A stretch of 40,845 bases of DNA from Limnohabitans sp. 2KL-17 (lineage in GTDB: Bacteria; Pseudomonadota; Gammaproteobacteria; Burkholderiales; Burkholderiaceae_C), in the NCBI RefSeq assembly GCF_003063415.1, contig NZ_NESK01000032.1, positions 1-40,845 on the forward strand. The letters are read 5' to 3'. The notes beneath the pieces were generated by a model that was given only the letters and a program-made list of their open reading frames with translations, made no database searches and was not told where the DNA came from. Every line of letters begins with the position of its first letter. Position 1 is the stretch's first letter. A program made the position numbers and the translations under genes. This document shows, piece after piece, positions 1 to 7,962 of the stretch.

Positions 1-62
1 TCCAGCCCCACCTTGGCCTTGAACTCCGGCGGATGAACTCTGCGTTTTTTTGATTCAGTCAT
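1..62 (-). CDS. IS3-family transposase OrfA, N-terminal fragment
   Basis: The partial frame reads leftward off the window edge and starts MTESKKRRVHPPEFKAKVGL. This is the lysine/arginine-rich opening of the helix-turn-helix OrfA of IS3-family elements (the 'PEFKAKV' motif is typical). OrfA binds the element ends and is normally fused to the DDE catalytic OrfB by programmed frameshifting; OrfB would lie outside the window. Only about 20 residues are visible, so the subgroup cannot be given. Confidence 0.75.
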   Translation of the reverse strand, partial: MTESKKRRVHPPEFKAKVGL

Positions 63-124
63 TGGTAACCCGTTTTTTTGGATAGTGTCCCACTTAAACA
101 CCTGTCCCAAATTCGGGGTCCACT
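1..124 (-). mobile_element. IS3-family insertion sequence, one end, continues beyond the window
   Basis: Bases 1-62 encode, leftward, the first residues of an IS3-type OrfA, and about 60 bases of non-coding sequence separate that start from the kwaB-like gene. On the minus strand the element appears to begin at or near TGAAGTGGACCCC (from about 127 downward), an IS3-like tip starting with TG. The stop codon that ends the kwaB-like frame lies exactly in this tip, so the insertion supplied the stop. The exact end and the target-site duplication cannot be fixed because the other end is outside the window. IS3 family is assigned from the OrfA start, not from a database match. Confidence 0.7.
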
Positions 125-955
125 TCAATCCTTCGAATTTAGCTGTAACTTTCCGTCAACTACCCGCAGTCCAATCTGATTGTGCTTCTGCATTGCAAAA
201 GCAAGAATGACATTTTTATCCAAATCCAGCACGCGACTACCTCCTGCCCTCAACACATCCTTCCTAGAGGCGACGCCCGCGCTTAAGTAGCCTTTTAAAT
301 CATTCACCATATCTAAGGCTAATATTTTTTGGGCAACCTGACTCATTGCATTTTTGGCAATTCGGTCAAAAGAAAATGACTTTTCGAATTTTCCAAAGTC
401 GTTGATGTAGAACTCATCATCTATCAAAATCAACTCAAATCCTCCGGTCACTTTAAATACATCTTCATCGAGTACAGCGAAGCGCGTATTTGATTTCACG
501 ACCAACAGAATCTGATCACGCTTAACAAGAGAAACAGGGTAAAATTTCTTGAAAAAAGTGACAGATTTCTGGGCTGATGAAATTTTAATTACTAGACTTG
601 TTACACGAGATAGCGCATTATTTTCGAACGAGAATAACTGCGGATCAGCTCCCGACAATAGGGCGCGAATTTTTTGAAATTCGCTGGGAACCTCATCAAA
701 ATCGTACTTGTATAACGTATCCGCCCGGTGATCCATCTGCGAAAGGGGCAGCGTTGTCAGATTTTCGTCAAGAAAAAAATGATCAACACTGCCAACGAAT
801 TGCTGACAGACCGACTCAGTGGCCCCATCGTCAAAATCTGCTAACTTGTAGTCCCTGTTATCACTGTCCCCCACCCCTAGATATAACTTAAGATTGATTC
901 CGTCGGCATGCAGAATTTCAGTCAAAGTTGCTCTGAGTTCTTGTATTGATTTCAT
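125..955 (-). CDS. kwaB: KwaB-like anti-phage protein (DUF4868), 3' end lost to an IS insertion
   Basis: This 276-residue cytoplasmic protein resembles KwaB, the DUF4868 component of the Kiwa anti-phage system. Features consistent with the family are the opening with HADGINLKLYLGVGD, the acidic stretch YKYDFDEVP near residue 82, and a central beta-rich segment ending INDFGKFEKSFSFDRI. KwaB is usually about 315 residues, from recall of the family. Here the frame stops right after LQLNSKD, at the tip of the neighbouring IS3-like element, so roughly 40 C-terminal residues appear to be missing. The start ATG overlaps the stop of the upstream membrane gene (ATGA), as expected for a coupled kwaA-kwaB pair. 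In Kiwa, KwaA senses phage at the membrane and KwaB is the DNA-binding effector. The truncation may have inactivated this copy. The family call rests on sequence resemblance and pairing. Confidence 0.72.
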   Translation of the reverse strand: MKSIQELRATLTEILHADGINLKLYLGVGDSDNRDYKLADFDDGATESVCQQFVGSVDHFFLDENLTTLPLSQMDHRADTLYKYDFDEVPSEFQKIRALLSGADPQLFSFENNALSRVTSLVIKISSAQKSVTFFKKFYPVSLVKRDQILLVVKSNTRFAVLDEDVFKVTGGFELILIDDEFYINDFGKFEKSFSFDRIAKNAMSQVAQKILALDMVNDLKGYLSAGVASRKDVLRAGGSRVLDLDKNVILAFAMQKHNQIGLRVVDGKLQLNSKD

Positions 956-1572
956 GGTTTTATCGAAATCGCCTTTCTTGCAAAGAAAATGTTCTTATCT
1001 AGTCGGACTAGATTGACGCTTGTATTAATTTCAAAATCCTCTCGCGCAATCAATACAGTCATTCCAGCTGGGGCATTACCACCTACCGCATCAAATTTGA
1101 CGGTGGATATTTTGAACCCAAGCAATGAGAGCGTTGGGTTTGCATAAAACAGATTGGTGCGAACATAGATTGCACCAATCAACGTCAATATGATGCTTAG
1201 GCTGATTATTTGCCTTGGATTATCAAGTCCAAAACTGAGCAGCGGAATTACGTAGGTTGCAAGAAAAACCAGATGATCTGCGCTTTTGTCTTCCATCTCC
1301 ACGATTTTGAATGGACCATCCTTTGCGCCTCCAATGACTCGCACAAAAGCCGCATAGAAGACCAACGAGATGCACAAAATGACGACACAAATGAGGGGCA
1401 AATAATTACTCTCCGCAATCGCCTTGAGCTCATCCCATGAAGCTAAGTTGCACTGAAAACACACGTCAACACTGATCTTGTTGACAACAATCAAGATCAG
1501 CAACAGCCAAAGTGACAACAGGTACATCCCAACCTTGACCAGTCGGCACATTCGAATCGGGTTTGTATTCAT
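952..1572 (-). CDS. kwaA: KwaA-like membrane protein of a Kiwa-type defence pair
   Basis: This 206-residue inner-membrane protein has four clear hydrophobic segments, at roughly residues 12-30, 58-77, 104-117 and 121-138, followed by a soluble C-terminal tail of about 65 residues. Size, topology and position directly before a DUF4868-like gene with a 4-base ATGA overlap match KwaA of Kiwa. The start is supported by AGAGGT eight bases upstream. A candidate promoter lies upstream on the minus strand (TTGACT at 1711-1706, TATCGC at 1689-1684, 16-base spacer). Two cysteines (CFQC) sit in the loop after the first segment. The sequence alone would be called an unknown membrane protein; the partner gene gives the function. 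Confidence 0.68.
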   Translation of the reverse strand: MNTNPIRMCRLVKVGMYLLSLWLLLILIVVNKISVDVCFQCNLASWDELKAIAESNYLPLICVVILCISLVFYAAFVRVIGGAKDGPFKIVEMEDKSADHLVFLATYVIPLLSFGLDNPRQIISLSIILTLIGAIYVRTNLFYANPTLSLLGFKISTVKFDAVGGNAPAGMTVLIAREDFEINTSVNLVRLDKNIFFARKAISIKP

Positions 1573-1770
1573 GTTCTTTACCTCTGGGTATATAGTACTG
1601 TAGTGTTATAGCAAAAGAAGCCTTCGATGATGCCGAGTCAGGGCGCTTGTGCTTCAGTCGTACAACGTGCTGCAAGCTAACTAGCGATAACGCGCACTTA
1701 TCGATAGTCAAAAATATCAAAAGCGAAAATATATTTCGCGCAATTGGGGCATCTGACGATTAAGTGATCG

Positions 1771-2589
1771 CTACGTCAAACGTATCGCAATGTGATTTGG
1801 TGATTCGATCACGCAATACATCTTGCCATTCGCAGAAATGCGAAGATCTGCTATTGCCAGCACATAAGCTCCGGCAATTTGCTCGTTGTCTTCGAGTCGG
1901 AATCGATCTAGAACAAGTGCGCACATATCAGTCGGAAGGCAGATGCTGAACGTACCCTTACGGCCACTGTTCAGCCATAGAGAGTTGTCAGAACCATTTT
2001 TTGCATCAGAAACTAGGCCCCACCAACCTCTTATTTTTGATTGAAGGCTTGAGTTCACCTCAAGAAGAGGGACAAAAAAATCGCATACACGAATTTCTGG
2101 CTGATTAGGAATTTCTAATAATTGTTGGGATTCAGAAAAATAAGGCGCTTCAATTAAGGTGCGCAGTAGCGAGCTGAGTCGACGATGCATTCTCGCATCT
2201 GGGCGATGATTACCTCCAGTATATCGATAGGCTCTTCCAGTCTGTCCATAGGCCTCATTATGATCGCTGTGGATTTCTTGCGAGCGTCCTCCAAATCCCA
2301 GATCAATCACAATTCGCTCAGCAGGATTATTCAGAACGTCAAGATCAGTTCCTTCCCCTTCAATTACCCGCTCAGTATCTTGTGCCGCTAGGTTACATCC
2401 TGGGTGATGTGGGCGAGCACCAAAGCAAGCTGCTCGCCCACTTCGCGAGGCCTTGCGGAAAAAAGCGGGCCCACCACACTCTGGACACGAAAGTTGTTGG
2501 CGCATCCTTTCTAAATCTAAGGAAGGTAATGCAGCAAAAGTTACAGCTAAGTAAATTTGACCATCTTCAGCGCACCTTGCGATATCCAT
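1771..2589 (-). CDS. zinc-ribbon protein of unknown function, CoiA-like N-terminus
   Basis: I do not recognise this 272-residue protein with certainty. Residues about 35-65 carry CPECGG, then FFRKASRSGRAACFG, then HHPGC, giving two CxxC/HxxxC-type pairs that could bind one zinc. The arrangement recalls the N-terminal zinc module of CoiA-like competence or nuclease-associated proteins, in which a ribbon precedes a nuclease-type domain. The rest is mixed alpha/beta with no catalytic motif I can name. The start has AAGG seven bases upstream. It lies 38 bases after the UPF0149 gene and about 200 bases before the Kiwa-like pair, all on the same strand, so it may be defence or island cargo. No membrane segment or signal peptide is seen. 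Confidence 0.6.
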   Translation of the reverse strand: MDIARCAEDGQIYLAVTFAALPSLDLERMRQQLSCPECGGPAFFRKASRSGRAACFGARPHHPGCNLAAQDTERVIEGEGTDLDVLNNPAERIVIDLGFGGRSQEIHSDHNEAYGQTGRAYRYTGGNHRPDARMHRRLSSLLRTLIEAPYFSESQQLLEIPNQPEIRVCDFFVPLLEVNSSLQSKIRGWWGLVSDAKNGSDNSLWLNSGRKGTFSICLPTDMCALVLDRFRLEDNEQIAGAYVLAIADLRISANGKMYCVIESPNHIAIRLT

Positions 2590-2627
2590 TTTTTACCTTT
2601 GCAACCGTGTCAAATTTAGGCATCTTC

Positions 2628-3653
2628 TCAATGCAGCTCAGACGCTGACCCGCAGCATTTCTTGAACTTCTTGCCGCTGCCACAGGGGCAGGGTTCGTTG
2701 CGGCCTACCTTGGTGCGCAACCGTTGGGCCGTTTCCCGCTCGTGTATCGCCTCGCGCAGCGGCAACCAAAAGGCATGGATGTTGGCCAAGCTGTCTTCAA
2801 TCTGCTGGGCCAGTTGTTCCCGTTGCTCGGGGGTTTTGGTCAGTTCGTCCTGATCGGCAGAGAAGCTTTCTTCACCCAGCAAGCCAATGGGCCTGTACCA
2901 CCGTTGGCCTTGCGGGCTGTCGAACAAGGGCTTCCACGCCGCACGGTTCAGCGCCACACCCTCGGTAAAACCGTAGGCCCAGCCATCGGCCTCTTCAAAT
3001 TCTCCGATGTCGTATTCGTAAGTGTCCCAGTAGGGTGCCACCAACGGCGGTTTGTTCTCAAAACCGTGAATGATGCTGTTGTAGAGACGCATCACCAAGC
3101 CCATGATGTGATTGAGTTGGTCAATGCTGTCCGTGGGGGGCATCATGGCGCTGTCTTCACCCCAGACTTTGGGTAACCACTGACTGGGCATGATGGTCTG
3201 CGGCCCAATGGCGATGGCATGCAAATAGCCGTCCAACGTGTCCAGCGTCATGGCTTCGTCGTTGTCCACGCCATAGAGCAAGAACTGATCGAGTTCTTCA
3301 AGCTCCTCGTCGGACAGTGGTGCCATCATGTCCTGCACTTCTTGGGCTGTGGGTTGAATCTTTCCCTGTGCCAGTGCTTTCAGCAATTCCGGTTCTGCAG
3401 CTTTGGCCTCGTTGTGGGCCTTGGCGATAAAGCTGCCAATGCCTTCGGTCTCAATGGCCATGAAGGCTTCTTCTAGCGCCAGCTTGTCCGTTTCAAACTG
3501 GTCATCCCACACGGTGGAGGTTCCATGTTCGTCCACCACTTCAAGAATCCATTGGCTGTCAGCGCTGCGGTAGATTTGAATGCGCACACTGTGGCCGTCA
3601 GCGTTGTAGGTCTGCTCCAATGGAGAATGGATGATGTCGATGTCCTCGGTCAT
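2628..3653 (-). CDS. UPF0149 (YgfB/YecA) family protein with C-terminal SEC-C zinc motif
   Basis: From the chosen ATG (MTEDIDIIHSP) the protein has 341 residues. The middle carries the UPF0149 signature: LSDEELEELDQFL, then TLDTLDGYLHAIAIGP, then PSQWLPKVWG. The last residues form a SEC-C motif, GRNEPCPCGSGKKFKKCC, the zinc-binding tail also found on SecA. YecA-type proteins combine these two modules and are thought to work near ribosomes or protein targeting; the precise role here is unknown. Upstream in-frame starts at 3713, 3665 and 3662 exist, and none of the starts has a convincing ribosome site, so the N-terminus is uncertain. It is more GC-rich than the surrounding island genes. Confidence 0.85.
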   Translation of the reverse strand: MTEDIDIIHSPLEQTYNADGHSVRIQIYRSADSQWILEVVDEHGTSTVWDDQFETDKLALEEAFMAIETEGIGSFIAKAHNEAKAAEPELLKALAQGKIQPTAQEVQDMMAPLSDEELEELDQFLLYGVDNDEAMTLDTLDGYLHAIAIGPQTIMPSQWLPKVWGEDSAMMPPTDSIDQLNHIMGLVMRLYNSIIHGFENKPPLVAPYWDTYEYDIGEFEEADGWAYGFTEGVALNRAAWKPLFDSPQGQRWYRPIGLLGEESFSADQDELTKTPEQREQLAQQIEDSLANIHAFWLPLREAIHERETAQRLRTKVGRNEPCPCGSGKKFKKCCGSASELH

Positions 3654-3727
3654 GCTCAACATCATATAAGGGAAAAGACCGCAAAATCTTCGGGCCTTCC
3701 CCTGTCGTAGCAATCAGCGTCTGGTCG

Positions 3728-3856
3728 TTATATGAACGCCATACAGGTGATGCCCAGCGACAAAATCACAACGAGAAAAATCCTGTGCTTGACCTTCTCG
3801 TGCCTTGGGCAACATGCAGGCCATTCGCGCAGTCTGGTTGTAACGAGGTTCACCAT
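3728..3856 (-). CDS. possible 42-aa single-pass membrane peptide overlapping the AbrB-like gene
   Basis: The ATG at 3856 lies within the end of the upstream AbrB-like gene: its ATGGTGA contains the TGA stop of that gene in another frame, an arrangement typical of translational coupling. The 42-residue product has a basic first half (TTRLREW, then PRHEKVKHR) and one hydrophobic helix near the C-terminus (IFLVVILSLGITCMAFI), as in small membrane-active peptides. It occupies the position where a toxin partner of a MazE/AbrB-type antitoxin would normally be, but it is not MazF or PemK. No homologue is recalled, and it may be a chance frame. Confidence 0.3.
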   Translation of the reverse strand: MVNLVTTRLREWPACCPRHEKVKHRIFLVVILSLGITCMAFI

Positions 3857-4068
3857 TTGGACTCCTTCGGCGCTTTAGCAACCACGACTTCCTTTTCAGC
3901 GCTTGCGTCCACAGTGGCGATGTGTCCAACGGGCCGCAGTCGAATCTCCCCACAGTCAAGTAGCCGAACCTCCAGATAACTCCCGGCTTTCAGACCCGCA
4001 GCTTGGGCGATAACGGATGGTATGCGCACCCCGAGACTGTGACCCCAGCGGCAAAGCTTTGTGGGCAT
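3850..4068 (-). CDS. AbrB/MazE-type DNA-binding protein (SpoVT-AbrB domain)
   Basis: This 72-residue protein has an N-terminal swapped-hairpin AbrB domain: CRWGHSLGVRIPSVI, then AGLKAGSYLEVRLLDCGEIRL. That is the pattern of MazE-like antitoxins and small AbrB regulators. The start at 4068 is chosen because AAAGGAG sits eight bases upstream; an in-frame ATG at 4086 lacks such a site. A MazE-like protein is normally followed by a MazF RNase gene. No such gene follows here, only the short hydrophobic frame at 3728-3856. It may therefore be an orphan antitoxin, or the regulator of an unusual pair. It probably represses its own promoter, as is usual for this family. Confidence 0.85.
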   Translation of the reverse strand: MPTKLCRWGHSLGVRIPSVIAQAAGLKAGSYLEVRLLDCGEIRLRPVGHIATVDASAEKEVVVAKAPKESKW

Positions 4069-4164
4069 GGTAGCAACTCCTTTCAATGGCAGTGATAGTC
4101 ATTGGTTCAAATTGGTGTTGCAGCACGCCTTGCCCATAGCGCTTTCACGAACAAGCTTTAAGGA

Positions 4165-5721
4165 TCACAAAATGTCGGACTCTCCTTCAACACGAACTTG
4201 GGTCATGGGATCTGCACCCGAACCATCAACAGGGCGGTGCTCTGTTTGAACAATAAGGTGTTTATCGCCAATAAGATACCGTGACTGGACTGGCTCCAAG
4301 TTCGCGGCTGCTCTTGTCATGGTTTGAATTTGGCTCAGTGACAGCTCCCCGTGTACCCCCCATTTATGGCAACTCAAATACTTGTGCAGAGGCTCTCGAT
4401 GGTGGTTGAGATGTTGTCGAGCGAGTGGACTGACGTGCAGTTGCCCCAAACGAATTGGCGGCTCATCTTGGAGGTCCGGGTGGATGTGGTCATGACAGAT
4501 ACTGCGAGTGCGTTCTCGATCCAGTCGTACCTTCAGTGTGTGAATCATCCGGGCCACGCTGGTGGGGGAGAAAACATGTTCCTCAAGGTCTGACGGCGGT
4601 TCATACAGTCCAGGGTAGACCAACAGTTCCCCGAGTTTGGTGGACATCGCAGCGGACTGAATTTTCCAAGGCAACGAAATATCTAGGCCCAAGGCTTTAA
4701 AAACGCGACGTTTGATGGCCGAGAAATATTTTTGTTGTGCAATTCTGTCGCCCTTATTCAATATCGAAGGATGATTTCGGCCTTGGTGTTTATCATCTTC
4801 ATCTAAATGCCAGCGCAATACCTCTTGGTCTGCCATGCAAAGTTTTGCAATATCTGTTTGCTTTGGGGCACGACTGCGCAGACCCTTATCAAGTAGAAGC
4901 CCCGCCCGAATCAATGCGTAGACTTTCCGGTAGGCGGCCTCATCACCATAAAGACGCCAATCTTCGGGGCGTGTAAGTTGATTGTCTTTCAACCATTTCT
5001 CATATACCTTGCATTCGACACGAAGCTTTGATTCTGCTGCATCAATTATGCGCTCTCGAACTTCATTGCAGGAAAATACTGCGGTGGATTTTGTATGACG
5101 ACTCTTTACGTATGCAGGTATTTTGTGTGTGCGCTCTGACAAGTAGGCAGTTTTAACCTTGGATGATCCGTAACTGAAAGCCTTGGGTGTGAATTCAGTG
5201 GCGCTTTCAAACTCGCCTGAATACCTATCCGCGTTTCTGATTTCAGAAGCAGTAATAAAGTCACTCTGCCGTTGGTTTGCATTTCCATGCGTTCCACATT
5301 CGTGCAGAAATGTGGGCGTGACATCCATGTATTTTGAGTTTTCAAAGTCCAGCGCATCAATTCCCTTGTAAGTGCATCCTTGGCTTTTTAGCCAGCACTT
5401 GAGGATGAGGACTGCTAATTCTGTGGCGCGTGGAACTCCATTCGTCAGCAGTGCATTGTTTCCAATGGTGTTGGCTGGAACGTTGATACTGATCTGATAT
5501 CCGGAAAGTCTAAGCTCACTTGGATCACCTGCCCACATACCACGGATCTTGAAGTGATTACCTTTGGCGAGTCCTGGGACTTTAATCCAGCGTTGGATTA
5601 GTCCACCATATTCGCCATTGAGGTTGACCTTTAGCAGCGCTTGTCCAGGATAGTTGCACTCACGGTAGTCTGCATCCGTCATCGTGTCGATTGGTACAAA
5701 GAAGTTGAGAGAGTCTGCCAT
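4165..5721 (-). CDS. phage/plasmid replication initiator, gpII/X-like
   Basis: This 518-residue protein resembles rolling-circle initiators of filamentous phages and related replicons (Phage_CRI/gpII and X families). Visible landmarks are a beta-rich first 70 residues, LSGYQISINVPANTIGNN (the region that in these families reads close to SG-NP...N-FG), a YMDVTPTF strand near residue 130, and the late motif LRVECKVYEKWLKDNQL, which matches the conserved helix of these proteins. They nick one strand at the origin through a tyrosine, but I cannot assign that tyrosine here. The last 130 residues are charged and do not match the core. It lies alone on the minus strand after a 267-base gap holding hairpins. 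The window shows no capsid or assembly genes, so it would serve a satellite or plasmid-like element. Confidence 0.65.
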   Translation of the reverse strand: MADSLNFFVPIDTMTDADYRECNYPGQALLKVNLNGEYGGLIQRWIKVPGLAKGNHFKIRGMWAGDPSELRLSGYQISINVPANTIGNNALLTNGVPRATELAVLILKCWLKSQGCTYKGIDALDFENSKYMDVTPTFLHECGTHGNANQRQSDFITASEIRNADRYSGEFESATEFTPKAFSYGSSKVKTAYLSERTHKIPAYVKSRHTKSTAVFSCNEVRERIIDAAESKLRVECKVYEKWLKDNQLTRPEDWRLYGDEAAYRKVYALIRAGLLLDKGLRSRAPKQTDIAKLCMADQEVLRWHLDEDDKHQGRNHPSILNKGDRIAQQKYFSAIKRRVFKALGLDISLPWKIQSAAMSTKLGELLVYPGLYEPPSDLEEHVFSPTSVARMIHTLKVRLDRERTRSICHDHIHPDLQDEPPIRLGQLHVSPLARQHLNHHREPLHKYLSCHKWGVHGELSLSQIQTMTRAAANLEPVQSRYLIGDKHLIVQTEHRPVDGSGADPMTQVRVEGESDIL

Positions 5722-5933
5722 GGTTTAATCTTTAACTTGGCTGGATTGTTACGGCTGTCTGGCTGTGAAAAATGCAGTGGTTACTAATATGCACTTTTCG
5801 GTTGCTGTGGCTTGGCCTGAAGTGGCTTATTTGAAGCTCTATGCCCATGATTCGAACAGGCAAGTGATGTGGCGGTGTATCTTTCAAACGCATAGCGTCT
5901 CGACGTAATCTGATCGGTTATGCGTTACGTATC

Positions 5934-5971
5934 GGCTGAAAATTGCACGTTGAACCGTGCAAAATTCAGCC
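5934..5971. repeat. imperfect inverted repeat between the 400-aa gene and the initiator gene
   Basis: GGCTGAA (5934-5940) pairs with TTCAGCC (5965-5971), and TTGCACG pairs with CGTGCAA inside it. This gives two 7-bp stems separated by a small internal loop, with a six-base loop. Another short inverted repeat, ACGTAA/TTACGT, lies just to the left. No T-run follows on the minus strand, so a simple terminator is less likely. The position immediately before an initiator gene makes it a candidate replication origin or operator (inference). The rest of the 5722-5988 gap shows no gene. Confidence 0.5.
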
Positions 5972-5988
5972 GCCTCACTCAAGCTCAA

Positions 5989-7191
5989 TCAAGGCCAATC
6001 GTCACTCAAGCGCTTCTGCTCAATAGCATTTTCAAGTCGCTCAACTTGTTCTGCAATGAACGCCCGCGTAAGCGTGTAGCGCGATAGTGGCTCCACTTCG
6101 CTAGGGTTAATAAAACGAGCCAGTTGGTCACCGATTTCAGATCTGTTGTTTTTCAAAATCACCCAAGGCACCTCCATATTGATGCCTGTCTTGTTGATGA
6201 TGTTTGTATGAATTTTCATTCGATCAATGGGGTCCTTCATTCGGTTTGAGTTCAATAAGTTACGCTCTGGAGCGTTGAAATACATTCCCAAGACCTCTTG
6301 TTCAGAGTACTTCAATTGACTTTGATCGACATCTTGCACGTTCTTGGGAATAATTAAATTCAACCATAGTTCACGCAGTACGGCATCCCAAATCAGTTGA
6401 AATGGACTGTTTGGGATTTCTGTCTTTGTCCAATTCATTGGGTTCGATGGAAGAATGTTCCCTTCCAATTGAAAATCCTTTAAATTCACATGGAAAGTGG
6501 CTTGGAGAAGACATTTCAAAACGGGTAAAACCTTCTCTTGATCTGTAGGGCCCTCTATGGTTTTTAATCCTTCCGGCCAATTGGAAGATTGAAGAATGGT
6601 GCTGAATGAAACCCTGCCGAATGGAAGTTCAACGTGAAATTCCCAACGTGATTTTTTGCTTTTGGAAATCCGGGACACTGTTTGATCCACATAGCACTTC
6701 TTTCCTTTCGCGGCCATTGAGTAGCGTTGACCATCAAGCATCACTTCACAGTGCGATTGAATATCCAAATATTGTTGAATCACATCTTCTGGGGTGTCAA
6801 ATTTAAAATAGAGCGGCTGCTCCAAATCCAAGATTTCACATTGATTCAACGTTATAGCACTCAATTCATATTCAAGCTCTGTGTACTCTTGGATCAACTC
6901 GTGCTTGGCAAGGCTAAACATGAGCGATAGCAGCGGCTCTAGCATGGGCTCAGTCAAACAACTGTCACCCATCAAAACTTCATGAAAGCTGCCTGACATT
7001 AATACATCGCAGCCTTTATTGTTGTCAGGAAGAATAGATTCGGTAATGACTAGGCTCCATGGAGCCCGTGTTAGTGGTAATCGGAATTTTTTGGTAATTG
7101 ACCGTAATCGTTTGGAGGTGCTTGTGCCAAATTCAATGGAATGAATTTTTCTTGTCACGATTTCAGGAAAATTAATCTTGAAAGTAGTCAT
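5989..7191 (-). CDS. unrecognised 400-aa island protein, possibly a replication partner
   Basis: I do not recognise this protein. It has 400 residues, no membrane segment and no clear zinc or nucleotide motif. The segment VLMSGSFHEVLMGDSCL (residues about 64-80), followed by a leucine-rich helix, loosely recalls the SG...N-FG region of gpII/X initiators. It may therefore be a diverged relative of, or helper for, the initiator encoded just downstream; this is weak. A strong ribosome site, GGGGGGA, lies nine bases before the ATG and overlaps the end of the alpA-like gene, so the two are cotranscribed. Base composition is clearly more AT-rich than the chromosome to the right. Confidence 0.55.
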   Translation of the reverse strand: MTTFKINFPEIVTRKIHSIEFGTSTSKRLRSITKKFRLPLTRAPWSLVITESILPDNNKGCDVLMSGSFHEVLMGDSCLTEPMLEPLLSLMFSLAKHELIQEYTELEYELSAITLNQCEILDLEQPLYFKFDTPEDVIQQYLDIQSHCEVMLDGQRYSMAAKGKKCYVDQTVSRISKSKKSRWEFHVELPFGRVSFSTILQSSNWPEGLKTIEGPTDQEKVLPVLKCLLQATFHVNLKDFQLEGNILPSNPMNWTKTEIPNSPFQLIWDAVLRELWLNLIIPKNVQDVDQSQLKYSEQEVLGMYFNAPERNLLNSNRMKDPIDRMKIHTNIINKTGINMEVPWVILKNNRSEIGDQLARFINPSEVEPLSRYTLTRAFIAEQVERLENAIEQKRLSDDWP

Positions 7192-7193
7192 GA

Positions 7194-7598
7194 TTAAATC
7201 CCCCCTTCGTTCATGCCCGTTTGATACATTGCATCATTCGGGTTCACTACACCACGGGATGATTCTTGTTCATGGGCGGCGGGTGCCGATTTCCCTGCCA
7301 AGGCATTCATCAGAACGTTGAAGGGATCGCTTGCGAGTTGCGCCAGCTTTTCAGCTTGTTCTGTGCGGTGTTGTGCGATCTGAGCAGCGATGAACTGGTC
7401 GATTTCCGATGCCAGCCAGTAATTCGTGCGGCCTCCGCATATTTTGATGGGCTGCGAGAATTTGCCGTTGCGCATCAGATCAGCCCGGCGGGTCTTGCGC
7501 ACTCCGGTCAGCTTTTGAACCTCGACATCGCGCAAAAGGTGATTATTTTTCTGAATCAGAACGCTTTGAACATCTGTTTTCTGTGTGCTTATTGACAT
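7194..7598 (-). CDS. AlpA-like helix-turn-helix regulator of the integrated element
   Basis: This 134-residue protein has an AlpA/MerR-like winged HTH in its first 70 residues: LLRDVEVQKLTGVRKTRRADLMRNGKFSQPIKI, then a GGRTNYWLASEIDQF wing (written here as neighbouring pieces of one domain). Such proteins control integrase or excision genes of P4-type elements. The C-terminal half is alanine-rich and charged, probably coiled or flexible. ATG at 7598 is chosen, with a GGA-containing site upstream; a GTG at 7616 would add six residues. It ends two bases before the 400-aa gene. The integrase lies upstream on the same strand across a 364-base gap rich in inverted repeats, where AlpA may bind. Confidence 0.75.
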   Translation of the reverse strand: MSISTQKTDVQSVLIQKNNHLLRDVEVQKLTGVRKTRRADLMRNGKFSQPIKICGGRTNYWLASEIDQFIAAQIAQHRTEQAEKLAQLASDPFNVLMNALAGKSAPAAHEQESSRGVVNPNDAMYQTGMNEGGI

Positions 7599-7962
7599 AG
7601 TAAATTTCCAAAACACACCACTGCGAGCGGGGAGCGCATTTAATCGCCCAGCTGTGGCTGTAGTTAATGGATTTACCTAGCACCTACACGTATAGAAGTC
7701 CTTGTGGCCCGGCTTCCATGCGCATGGGGCACCAACACAAAGGTGTTGACGCAAAGCCAGCACATGAGTGTTGGCGCCTAATGCTCTCCTCTACTTGACC
7801 AAAAAGCTCAATCTAGAGGACAGGAGGAATGACGAAAGAGGGCAGTGTGTCATCCCTAACAGCTTCTAGAGAAGCTGCCCGACTACCCCGTTTTTGTAGT
7901 TGTGGCTAAATTCTATAGCACAGATTTGCACGAAGGCAAACGGCGGGCGATTCCGGCACATG
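7599..7962. other. non-coding gap between integrase and alpA-like gene with inverted repeats
   Basis: No credible gene is seen in these 364 bases. CAACAC (7733-7738) and GTGTTG (7743-7748) form a tight hairpin. TGTTGACGC and TGTTGGCGC recur as near-identical direct copies over about 40 bases nearby. A perfect 16-base palindrome, AGCTTCTAGAGAAGCT, lies at 7861-7876. The direct and inverted copies are plausible binding sites for the AlpA-like regulator or the integrase, and the region must contain the alpA promoter. Function is inferred from position. Confidence 0.45.

Noticed and set aside
3714..3959. Possible MazF toxin after the AbrB-like gene
   Set aside because: The 81-aa frame here overlaps the AbrB-like gene and has none of the PemK/MazF motifs.
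7700..7780. Possible CRISPR-like repeats
   Set aside because: Only two short, imperfect copies of about nine bases; no regular repeat-spacer array and no cas genes.
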